From the NCBI GenBank assembly GCA_033239525.1, contig BSYO01000026.1, positions 8,790,371 to 8,854,370 on the forward strand: 64,000 bases of DNA, read 5' to 3'. Under the pieces are notes generated by a model. It searched no databases, was not told where the DNA came from, and was given only the letters and a program-made list of their open reading frames with translations. The translations under genes and the position numbers were made by a program. The stretch is from Nepenthes gracilis (lineage: Eukaryota > Streptophyta > Magnoliopsida > Caryophyllales > Nepenthaceae). Shown in pieces: positions 23,440 to 33,385 of this stretch (position 1 is its first letter; every line of letters begins with the position of its first letter).

Positions 23440-25500
23440 ACGATCCACCTACAGAGAGTGATACCATCTTAGAACCTAAAATCTAAGATAGCGCTCATCT
23501 CCTTTAAGCAAAAACTCCTCCTCGACTCCTCGAGCCTAGCACGTTCATTCTAAAAGCTGTTATTCAAACTTGCTACAAAGGCCGACCGATGCTCTGCTTC
23601 TTGAAGCATGTCCTCGAATAAAGCAATCCGATCCCCAATAATAGTATTCTCATCGAAAAATCGTGGTACATCATTATCCACTAGGACAGCTCATTTTCCA
23701 TAAGAGCAACCGGGACATGCAAAATCTTGACCTCAGTTTCGGCAGTATCTGCCTAGAGCGCCAAGCCCCTGAATGCTGCAGGATCGATGTATGATCAGAA
23801 AAGGCGAATGATTTCTGCATCCTGCTAGTACAGCCTATGCCTAATCAGTTTGACCAGTTGTTGAGACTGTAAAATGAAGAAGCTCACAATTGGAGACAGC
23901 AACAACAAAAACAATTCAAAAAGGTCTAACAATGATTCCTCGAGTGGGAGAATCTTCGTAAGGAACCAGGCTTGGCAACAACCTGTCGAGGTTTGGGCTC
24001 GTGTCCTGTGAAATTCTCTAACAAAAGAGAGGTAAATAAAGGCGATAGAAGGGAGACACGAATCTGGGGGTGGCTGAAACCCCCTAGATCTTTAGAGCTT
24101 TTGATGGTGGAAAGCTGACTTCGGGGGCCTCCTCTACCTCTGGAACTCATATGGAGGAAAGTTGGGGCTGATCATTTCTTCTATTGCTCCACCGTTGTTT
24201 ACAGGCTCCATCACTGGAGTAGCTGAGGAAGTTGGAGCAGACTTATTGGGTGAAGAACTGACCAAAATTGGGACTCTGTACTCGGTAATGAATGGAGTAG
24301 CAATGGGCTCTTCATTATTTGCGACTTGAGACTCAATGTTACTTATTTCCATGGAAACCAAAGGAGGAATTCCCCCTTTGAGATTAAATGCTGGCGCCTC
24401 TTAAAAAACATAGGTCACCAGATGAAGTAAAAAATCAAAGTTGACCTCCAAGATGGTTCACGTATGTTTGTTCCAACCATTAAAAAAATAGGTCACCAGA
24501 TGAAGTAAAAAATCAAAGTTGACCTCCAAGATGGTTCACGTATGTTTGTCCCAACCATCTCATCGCAGGCTTCATCAACCATCTTATCTATACCGGTACC
24601 CGAGGATGAGACAGATGAGCCGGTAACCAAAACACCTATCCGCCCAACCACTGCTCTAGAGAGATCTCGATGAAACGCTCCCTTGGTTTTCTTTTCGACT
24701 TTCAGGGAGGCGTGTCAACGATGGCCTTTCTACCCAAAACAACCTACCATTTAACATCGTCCAACACCCTCTTGGTTAGAAAATTTCTCGTCTTCCAAAG
24801 CTCTACAACATTATTATCTATTAAATTAGTCAAAGGCTGAGATATACAAACGTCATGGTCTAAAACCACACCAGAATAGATGGAATTGGCAGCTCTCCAA
24901 TAATTGAAAAAAGTCTAATAGAAAGGAACCTCCATGAAAAAATATCGATCTTTCCATCATTTTATAGAGTCCAATTTTTCTCCACTTATTTTAAACATCT
25001 TCCTAGGAGTAAAGGAAGTCCAATCGTACTCTTGGTCAAACCTAAAAATAATCTTAAAGGTCCAAACGTCCAACTTGATCTCCTTATGGCAAAAAAAAGA
25101 CACATAAAACGATATACCTTACTACATTGGGATGAAGATGGGCACTACGAATTTTCAAGGCCTCTGTTATTTTGTAAAGTTTCCTAGCTAATGGGATTTT
25201 GAGACCCTCTTTCAAGTGCACCTTATAGATGGCAATAAAGCCATACCTCAGAGAATATGCCCTCTCAAGAGGTGACGAAACTTGGAAGGGAATGATAACA
25301 GGAATACGGTACCTCTCGTAGATCTCCCACACTTGATCAAATGTAAAGCAAGAATGTATGTCAGCAACCCCTTTGGTGGCGATTTAGGAAGGAAGTGCAG
25401 CAGGTCGAAAAGTGAAGTGGAAAGAAAGTGTGCAAAGGTTAAATTGACAAGATTTGGCCAAGATGATGTGCCTTACTCACTAACGTATTTTTAGAACACG
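23440..25500 (-). pseudogene. Antisense ORF (aORF) of element C, degraded
   Basis: Minus strand, between integrase and the 3' LTR. Its N-terminal domain is at about 25494-25084 (YRIPVIIPFQVSSPLERAYS, RYGFIAIYKVHLKEGLKIPL). A Ser/Pro-rich linker lies at about 24361-24134. A C-terminal coiled-coil-like segment is at about 23650-23480 (EDMLQEAEHRSAFVASLNNS, ARLEESRRSF). The same order (conserved domain, charged/low-complexity linker, coiled coil) is seen in E on the plus strand. Stops and frameshifts separate the pieces. It is related to plant transposon-associated proteins of unknown function. A 78-bp tandem duplication lies inside it. Confidence 0.6.
24403..24560. repeat. 78-bp tandem duplication in the aORF of C
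   Basis: TAGGTCACCAGATGAAGT begins at 24411 and again at 24489. The two copies differ only by an extra base near the junction and a T/C at the end (TTTGTTCC versus TTTGTCCC), so the duplication is much younger than the element. Confidence 0.9.
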
Positions 25501-26649
25501 ACATTTTGGTGACAAGAGACATCCATTAAAATGCTGAAGTGCCACACAACATCTTCTCCATTGCCACAGGTAATGATGATGCTGATGTTGTGACTCTCAA
25601 ATTGACAAACAGATAGTCAGCAGTTTAATTTCTTCTATTAAGTAAAGGGTCGGCTCTTAAACTATAAAATTAGATTCCCATTTTTATTTGAACATTATCA
25701 AAAAATCGAGTTGTAAATAGATCTGAGCTATCAAATTATCAGATTGATAAAAATTATAATATAAGAAGGCAAATAAGTCCAAGCATTCGAACAATCCCTC
25801 CTCTTTCAAACAATAATCGGGGGAATACAAAAATGCAAATCATATGAAGAAAGTAAATTTTTATTATGATAATTTTATTCATCTAATCCTTATACTACTT
25901 ACAAACTTTAAACAATAAGAATACAAGTCAAAATAAGAGAAGAAATAAATAAAACTACAACACAAATAGGAAATGTAAGAAAATTTCTTTACAATAAAAT
26001 ACATGTAAAAGAATGAGTTATGCCAAAGACAAAGGAATCTACTACACAAAAAAAGAATGAAGATACTCCTCCAGCAACAAATATGTAGCATCCTCCAGCA
26101 CCAGCGATGGAACACCCATTTATCACGAACTTTGTCTATCTTGATCCCTTTGTGGAGGCTAATGAGACAGAAGCAGTAGAAGTATTATAGCAAGTAATGC
26201 CGACTTCAAATGGGATATAAAAGAGAGAAACTAATATGACTTTTTTAATAAAATAAAGTTACCAAAATGGATTTTAGATGCATACCCGCCGTACAACTGT
26301 CTTCCCTCCGGGCTTCAGCACATATGTGCCCCATCCAATAAAAGGGAGACATGCTTGCAAAAGGCTAAACACAACAAAACATAGAAAAGGATGTTTTAGG
26401 AAAAAGCATGAGAAAGAACCCTTAATTTATAACTGAAGTAAAGCTCATCTTTAAGGAAAAATAGTGTTCAATAAGGCATAAAATCTTAGTCAAAGATAGC
26501 AAGGAATCAAATCTTGTCAGACAAGATTGGCCATTAGCGGAGAATCTCCCAAAAATGGCATGTATCATTGGCCTAGTAAATAATACAGCTAGTTTTCCTT
26601 TTTGACATTCATTGAAATTTGAATTCAAACTTTAAATATGAGGGGCTAA
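25501..26649 (+). other. 3' untranslated region and polypurine tract of element C
   Basis: This is AT-rich without recognisable genes. It ends with ATATGAGGGGCTAA (26636-26649), a purine-rich primer for plus-strand synthesis, immediately before the 3' LTR start TGTTGGGTATAAC. Confidence 0.6.
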
Positions 26650-27363
26650 TGTTGGGTATAACTCAAGCACGACTAACCTAACCCAACCTAAAAATGGAGT
26701 TTAAATGCCAACAATTTGAATATGGATGCTATTTAAACCAATCTTCAGAGCAATCGGATAATGGAGGACACGTAAGACCGAGACAAATAATGGCATGACA
26801 AATTAATAAATAAAATATTAAATTCAAACGAATGTTTACAGTCAATCGAAATATGATAATCCACACATGAACAACCTGATTTAGTAATGACCAAATGAAG
26901 ATCAATATTTAATGATTGAATGATTACTAAATCAATCCAAATAATAGTTACACATCAAAGGTAACAGTTAGTATTTATTATAATATAATGCCTTTTGTTA
27001 CAAACGATAGTTTTAGAGTGACTAGCTAACTCGAACCCCGGCTATAAATACATATCCCCAACCAAGAATGGGGATAAAACATGCTCCGACATACAAGTGC
27101 CTACAAAGTGTATATTCAAAATGGAGTCCAATCCTCCGTACTCATAAAGACTTAATACTCATCTGCTTTCTTAACTGATTTAAATATTAAAGAATATACC
27201 AGTGAGCTAGTCTTATATACTTCTATCCTCTCATTAAATTATTATGGTTTGTAAAACAAGAATTTTCAACTATGAAATTCAAACTTCCAACCTCTCAAAT
27301 CAGTAGAACAATTCACCTCGGCGCTTTGATCTGTATAATAATTTAGATCCGAAGAACACATCA
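26650..27363 (+). repeat. 3' LTR of element C
   Basis: TGTTGGGTATAACTC at 26650, a TATA motif GGCTATAAATACATATCC near 27042, and an end near GAAGAACACATCA at about 27363. It is homologous to 19594-20332. The exact last base is uncertain by about 10 bp, and I could not find a clean 5-bp target duplication. Confidence 0.75.
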
Positions 27364-27540
27364 CCTCTCAATTTTTTATTTTTATAAAAAAAAATTTTAA
27401 TTTGAATATCAAATGATATATGAAAAAACGAGTCCTATATCTTCTCAAATTGTATTAATTATTATGATGTATAAAATCTAAATTATATGGTTCGAGTTCC
27501 CTCCCGACACAACTATACGACAATCCAAATCTTATATACA
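27364..27540 (+). repeat. 3' LTR of element B, second part
   Basis: After the C LTR the sequence again shows the R-U5-like pattern of the family: a T-rich run, TTTGAATATCAAATGATATATG, GAGTCCTATATCTTCTCAAA, TATTATGATGTATAAAATCT and TACGACAATCC. This parallels 20100-20312 of the C LTR, so it is the part of the B LTR cut off by the C insertion. Confidence 0.65.
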
Positions 27541-27860
27541 TATCAACTTATTAAATTAGAAAAAATTAATAATTGAATATTCAATATTGAATAGTTCATT
27601 ATAAATAATTATTGTTATTAATTCTTTTAAAATATTAAATTTAATATTTTATAGTTATTAATATTATAAAAATTTTAAAAATATAATTATATGTATTATT
27701 TTAAAATTTTAAATTTAAATTATTAAATTTTAATCTAATAATAAAATTTAATAATATTATTAGAGAAATAGGGTGCTATTTTTTAAAAGGAAAGTTAGGT
27801 TCTACTAAATTTTTTTTCTGTTAATAAATAAAATATTTTAATCTCCAGGCAGACGCGAGG
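27541..27860. other. AT-rich spacer upstream of MED32
   Basis: Very AT-rich DNA (TAATATT/AAATTTAA runs) with no reading frame. Its right end, just before the GC-richer segment at 27845, should hold the MED32 core promoter; I cannot point to a clear TATA box among the many AT runs. Confidence 0.4.
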
Positions 27861-28014
27861 GAATTTTCTGCTCAAAACTAGAAATGGCAAAAGGAGAATC
27901 GTCCCTCTTCCTGTAGAGCTGGGCGTCGTAGATTCATCTCCCCCGCACCACATGCATCTCGCGACTGTCTCCGTCCTTCTGAGATCTATACTAGAGTAGA
28001 ATTTATCTATATTA
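27861..28014 (+). other. MED32: Probable 5' UTR exon of MED32
   Basis: GC content rises sharply (GTCCCTCTTCCTG, CATCTCCCCCGCACCAC), as is usual for a plant 5' UTR. The segment ends in TATTAAG followed by GTAGGATTT at 28015, a good splice donor, and then T-rich intron-like DNA. It is assigned to MED32 because nothing else lies between it and the coding exon on this strand. The transcription start is not determined. Confidence 0.45.
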
Positions 28015-31000
28015 AGGTAGGATTTTCTTAGTATCTTCCTTTTCCTTCTATCTATTATACGCTTTTTTGTTTTTCCTTAGCTGTGTGTTTCAATTACATA
28101 TCACTTTCAATTTAGGGTTCTTGCAAATTTCACATGAAAATCTAGGATTATCAGGGGTTTCTAGTGGACAGAAAATCCCTTGAGCTATCTTTGATTTGAT
28201 ATATGCATATTGTCAAAGTTCTATTTTTTACCGGATCTCTTGATTGGATTGATTTTATTTGTTTTACGGCCGAAGGTGACATAATTTTAACCTGTTAATT
28301 GTAATATCTGTCTCTGTGCAATTCTTTAATTTGCTCTAAATTTTCTGGTTTTGTGGATTATTTCTGCTCTTTTTTTCCCAGGAAAAAAAAAAGAAAAAAA
28401 AGTGGACTACTTGGTTGCAACATGTGAAGATTTTTTATCATGTGTTGAAATCATGTTTACAGAAATAGAATAAAACATTTTCTCTCTGGTTCGTTTCCGC
28501 CTGTCTTTTTTTCCGCCTGGGTGTGGTAGTGGAAAGGGTTATCACTTGAAAAAAAAAATTCTATCTGTATCCGAGCTATCATATTTAAGGATTTAGTTCT
28601 GTATTTGAGATGCCAAATGTGTTGATTCGAATAGTAAGATTTGGGTCTTTTGGTTGTGTTTGGTACACTTATTATGGTCATTGAGTATATGTGACTGACT
28701 ATTGTCTGAAATTATTAACTTCTTGTTTTGTTTGAAGATGCATTAGGGTTGTTATTCTCTTTTGGTGACAAGCAATGATTGACGAGGATAACAAATAAAT
28801 AATTTGACCTTGAGTTATTTTTAGATATCCAAAAAATTCATAGATAAATCAAAAGATTAAAGACACTATAATACATTCTAAAACTCTTTGCAACTTTTCC
28901 TACATCAGCTTTCCATGGTACATAACTATGTTGAATATCAATAAATGTCCATCTTGAATGAAGCTACTACAGATGCTGCAGAAAGATTACAGAAAAAATT
29001 CCATTCTTTGATGTTTGGTGCGGTACATCCTTGTGTTCTCCAGACTAGGGTCATTAGTTTGTAATCAACTACATAATGGACTTCAACTATTGCCAAAAAA
29101 TAATCATAAATAAGTTGTCAAGGTTTTTGAATGATAAAACATGTTACTTAAATTCAATTGGGAACCTCAAAGTGGCTCACAAAATGAGCAAGCCAGCTCC
29201 TGCAGCATTTTCTTGTTCCTCCATACATGAAACAACAACTTTTGCCACAATGAATATCCAACCATGATCTACTCCTTAACAATTAGCTTGTATTATAACT
29301 AGCTTTTTGCTCCTTTTGAAATGTTAGCCAAGATCATTGATGTAGGAAAATAAAGCCTAAACATGGGACATACATTAACAAAATCAATTATATTTCAAAA
29401 TGAAATGGTACGAAGAATACATGGTGAATTTATATGTAAAAGGCTTATTTGTTAATTAACAGAAATTCTAAATAGTAAAAAATGTCTAAATACTATTATG
29501 TCTCGTCAGTTTCCTGCAACTATCTAATGAATAATAAAAATTAATAATTGGGATGTCACTCCAATGGGCGCTTGGGCATCTTGGAGTCCAGCTTTCAGCA
29601 TGCGTAAGAGGAGGCATGTTTCACTTAGGTCTTCTCTATCAATTTTGTTGACAAAATAGAATTCTTAATCAGTTTTAGCTCCATCATATGAATCTTTTGA
29701 ACTATGAAAATAAAAGAGAAATTATTTGTTGTGTTCTCACTCTTACAACGCCCACCACCTCATCTGTACCCAGCACACTTGCCATCACTGTCCATACTAA
29801 GGCCCATACAACCATTATGCTCAATGTATCTATTATCTCTGGTGCCATCAGCGGAGCTGCCATTTCAACTCCCACCATACCTCTTCTCTTCACTCCACCA
29901 CCTCTTATCCGCCAACTCAACCATCCCTAAATCCCATCTCTCCATCCTCTCACTGTCTAGATTCTACCTTGTCATGCCCTCTGCATGAAAGTAGGTACCC
30001 TTCCCAGGGCCCACATGAGGAGAAGAGCAAGATGGTCCCAGCCGCCTATCCATGGGCAATGAGAAAGATGAACAACATGCAGCATTATTCACTTAGAGGA
30101 TCTTCCGCATAAGGGAAGAAATTCAATGCAAGAAATGCAAGTTTACGTGATTGAGTATGATATCAGAGAAGAAGTTCAATGAGTGGATGAAGCATAGGCT
30201 GCCATCTTGCAAGCTTTGGGTGGAGAGTAATGTGCTTGTGATTCTAAAGAATTGAAGGTTATTATTGGTTGTTTTTGCTGTTAGGACCAATGTTTGGTTG
30301 CTGTAGTCTTGACTAGTTAAAGTATTATTGCAAGCACACACAAGAATTGTCGAACTGGTGCCACAAATTTGGTTTTATATGCATTTATTGCCAGCAACTG
30401 GAATCCTGTGGCCCCTTTGGAATTTGGTTATTTATGTGATTTGTTCACTACAATATTTTTTTTATTTTTCTTTTGGGTATGATCTGCTTGTTCTTTTTTT
30501 GTTATGATACAATATCTTTTCTGTAGCTGTTAGAGTCTGATGTAAATTCATTCACAAATTTTGATCTATTTATTCACAATTATGCCAATTATTTCATATT
30601 TTATTTTTAGATTAAAGAGAAGGAACGTCATTTATGCTTTTTATGCTATACACTTGTTCCTTGTGAATAAGTGGTAATATCTTACTATCCCTGCCAGTGT
30701 ATAGGTTATAATTGAAATAAGGTTTTTAGTGTGAATAACATGACACAAGTCATTGGTGAGCTGAAGTACCCCATTCGTTTCTTTCTTTGTTCCTGGTTTG
30801 AGTAGAGGCTTTGGTTTGGTGGTTTGTTTTAGATATTCATATGTTGCAGATTTTCGTGTCATGGTCCGGCTTCTTTTACTGGTAAGAGAATGGCAAGAGA
30901 TGAGAGCATAAAAGAAGAGAGAACAAGGACAGGAAGAGTGGGAAGAAAGTTTAGGAATTTAAGAAGCATCAATTGTGTGGACTATGATAAGGAAAAGCAG

Positions 31001-31399
31001 TTTTGCTTTGAGTTTTTATGTTGTTTTCCTTTCTTCTTCTTTTCATTATTATTATAATTTTGGTTAGTGTTTTCCTTTCTTCTTTACCCCCTTCCCTTGG
31101 CTTTTAGTTTTTGGGTTGTTTTTTTCATAGTAATTATATTTGGAAGAAGTAAAAGGCTGTACCTTTGGTATTGTTTGTTAGGATATGATTTTTTCTTGCT
31201 GATATGGGAAAACAAAGAAGGAGCATATCTGACCCTCTATGTTCTGATTTTCTTCTAAGAAAAGAAATTATTGGGGCAGACTATGTTGATATGTCTCATC
31301 AACTCCAAAAGTGTTGCAATTTTCTGCTATTGTGAAGTATGTGTCTCTTGGTCTAAATTATGTGCAAGGTCTTACATATGGCATATTTTGTGGGGGCAG
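28015..31399 (+). other. MED32: Probable 5' UTR intron of MED32 (about 3.4 kb)
   Basis: The donor is GTAGGA at 28015. The acceptor is TGTGGGGGCAG ending at 31399, followed by GTTAAGCATA and the ATG at 31410. The interior is T-rich on the plus strand, as plant introns are. Short frames inside (29076-29267, 29688-29988) show no recognisable protein and differ between frames. A leader intron may influence expression level; that is inference. Confidence 0.4.
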
Positions 31400-31409
31400 G
31401 TTAAGCATA

Positions 31410-31846
31410 ATGGATAACATTGTAGATGCTCTAAATAATGCTTATCAGGAGTTTCTTGCTGCTGCCGCCGGCGTCCTTGAAGCCAGAGAAGCATCTGGGG
31501 GTCGAAAAACATCAGCCACAGATGCTGCTTTGGAAAACTTCAAGCAGCATTGGGAATTGTTTAGGGTGGCTTGTGATCAAGCAGAGGAATTTGTCGAGTC
31601 TGCCAAGCAGAGGATAGGATCAGAGTGTTTGGTGGACGAGGCGACTGGATCGTGGCAGGAAAGGCTGGGCAGGCTGCCACACCTGGCCTTCCGCCTATAA
31701 GTGCAGTTCGCTTGGAACAAATGAGTAAAGCAGTGAGATGGCTTGTGATGGAACTGCAGCATGGTTCTGGAGCTACTGGTGGTTCATCACATCCCCAATC
31801 AACTGCTCCTTTTGATGCCCGGTTCTCGGAAGATGCTGCCCAATAG
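31410..31846 (+). CDS. MED32: Mediator of RNA polymerase II transcription subunit 32 (MED32), with an apparent 1-nt frameshift
   Basis: The product is a plant Mediator subunit that helps transmit signals from transcription factors to RNA polymerase II in the nucleus. From ATG 31410 the frame gives MDNIVDALNNAYQEFLAAAA, ALENFKQHWELFRVACDQAE and GSECLVDEATG, closely matching plant MED32. The frame then runs out of the family pattern and stops at 31700 (96 aa). The conserved C-terminal half, VAGKAGQAATPG, GLPPISAVRLEQMSKAVRW, FDARFSEDAAQ, continues in the next frame to TAG at 31846. One base is missing at about 31650-31652 (GGATC then GTGGCA). With one base restored the length is 145 aa, the usual family size. 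No splice site explains the shift. It is either a sequencing/assembly error or a recent disabling mutation; conservation of both halves favours error or a very young event. Confidence 0.9.
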
Positions 31847-32389
31847 GTTTGTTTATCCACAGAAATTAGCTTTTTCTCCTCAATGGCCTAAATCATAGCT
31901 GGCCGAGTATCATGAGTTGCTTGTCCCTATTTATGGAATATAAGAGCCATGTTGGGAAATTGAAGGATTATTGTGTACTTGGAGCCCAATTAGGTTGTTA
32001 CTTGCCGTATGATATAATCTAGATTGTGCCAAGGGCCTTTTATGCCTCTGATCTTGTTGGATGGCTCTATCATCTGGTGTTTCGCTGCAAATTATTTCTT
32101 TGGATCGAGATTTCTAGAAAGCTAATATGTTGCGTAGCAGTTCCACTGTATTTATTCTTTTGCATGATGATCATCAAACTCGAATCAAACTGTATGCAAT
32201 GCTATACACTGTTTTGTGACTTGCTGTCGAATGCATGGGAGGAATTTGAGAGCACGCTAATTCCATGTCCAACTGTATTGTGCTGAAATTGCTTTCATGT
32301 TCTGATGTCGTTTGTCTTCGCCAAATTTGTGCTGAGTTGTAGTAGCCATTTCTGTTTGCTGAGTGTCTTTTTTTTTGGTTGATTGGCAG
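31847..32389 (+). other. MED32: Probable 3' UTR intron of MED32
   Basis: The stop codon TAG is followed directly by GTTTGTTTATCC (donor). A T-rich tract and GATTGGCAG form a good acceptor at 32389. The interior is T-rich with weak, unrecognised frames. The alternative is simply an unspliced 3' UTR. Confidence 0.4.
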
Positions 32390-32540
32390 GGTCGTTGTGA
32401 ACAAGCTAGGGAGAAAGACCAGCCGGAGAGAGTATTATTGCAGGGAAGCCATGAAAGATGGGCTTGGGTCAATGCCCAGAAACAATCACATTCTGTTTAT
32501 ATGACAACTCTTTTACCTCCATAGCCAAACAGTACTTATT
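32390..32540 (+). other. MED32: Probable terminal 3' UTR exon of MED32
   Basis: GGTCGTTGTGAACAAGC begins after the acceptor. The segment is less AT-rich than its surroundings up to about 32540. The poly(A) site cannot be fixed. Beyond it (32540-33200) the DNA shows no gene and includes an A-run near 32848-32863. Confidence 0.35.
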
Positions 32541-33385
32541 ACCTGTCTACTCAACTATGGTGACTCTGCTCAAGAGGTTAAGAAGGTTGTTTTCTGCCTG
32601 GTCATGACCAGGCAGCCCAAGAGGGAGGATATGCCCCAATTTATTCACCTAGTAACGTGATTTGTGTCCACCGATGACAAAATTTGTATGTTGAGTTACT
32701 TATAAGGGAGTGATCAAACCTAACAGGTTTTTAGTTTGGTTAAATCGTTTGGAAGCGTTACCTCCCCCTTATTAGGGTATAATTGAGAAACATGTCCAAC
32801 TATATTTATTAATGGTTGCATGACAATTTGTCCAAATTATCACATCCAAAAAAAAAAAAAAAAGAAAGAAATGAATCGCTGAAGAAAGATCGGGGATAAG
32901 CCCATGAAAACTTGCCCACTGAAAAATTTACATTGCATAAGATTAATAAATGATTCTATTTAATCGTGATTTTGTTTTTTCAAATGTCGTTGCATCTTCA
33001 TGCCATTTAATCATACTCAAATCCATCTTCTAATAAGGTTTTCATTAAATTATCAATACGGTTTACTTAGAGTATTAATAAATTATTCTTTGGAACTAAA
33101 TGAATATGAATTCAGCTCAAGATATGAAATTACGAAAATGCCCCCATGGGACTGGGAAAAATTCAACTCGATCAACGGTCCTTTTTAATCCCGATAAAGA
33201 TCGACGGCCGTTAAGCATGAAGGCGCATGGAAGTAGCCTGGACTCGTATACGATCAAACCGGGAGCGACAGAGATGGGGATGGTTCGAGCATTTGACAGT
33301 TGCAGTAACCTATGACAATGGAGGACTTGTATTTATCTCATATCGTGTCGCGCTCTCACTGTTGAGCAAACCCTCAAACGAAGAT
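32541..33385 (+). promoter_or_regulatory. Intergenic region and probable promoter/5' UTR of SWI3D
   Basis: About 850 bp between MED32 and the SWI3D start. The left part is AT-rich and has no gene. GC content rises from about 33140 into the coding exon. The SWI3D frame is open upstream to an ATG at 33227, but family comparison supports the ATG at 33386, so the upstream codons are most likely 5' UTR. No unambiguous TATA box is identified. Confidence 0.4.

Larger units (their letters stand above)
19594..27363 (+). mobile_element. Tat-type gypsy element C, inserted in the 3' LTR of B
   Basis: Order on the plus strand: 5' LTR (19594-20332), primer site, gag remnant, integrase remnant, antisense ORF (minus strand), polypurine tract and 3' LTR (26650-27363). 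The element is about 7.8 kb. It lacks protease, RT and RNase H. Its LTRs align along their whole length but differ at many positions, so the insertion is old. It interrupts the LTR of B between the leader region (19593) and the R-U5-like tail (27364 on). Confidence 0.8.

Noticed and set aside
25879..26115. Cys/Phe/Tyr-rich minus-strand ORF resembling a membrane peptide
   Set aside because: It lies in the 3' untranslated region of element C, has no homology I recognise, and its composition follows from AT-rich DNA.
29688..29988. Three overlapping ORFs (72-94 codons) in the proposed MED32 leader intron
   Set aside because: Plus and minus strands are open together, composition is Thr/Ser/Ile-rich, no domain seen; probably chance or an unidentified repeat.
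31640..31700. A short intron as explanation of the MED32 frame change
   Set aside because: The two conserved halves adjoin with no space for an intron; no GT-AG pair of credible length would preserve both DEATG and VAGKAGQ.
31577..31860. Minus-strand ORFs of 99 and 61 codons opposite MED32
   Set aside because: Shadows of the MED32 coding sequence.
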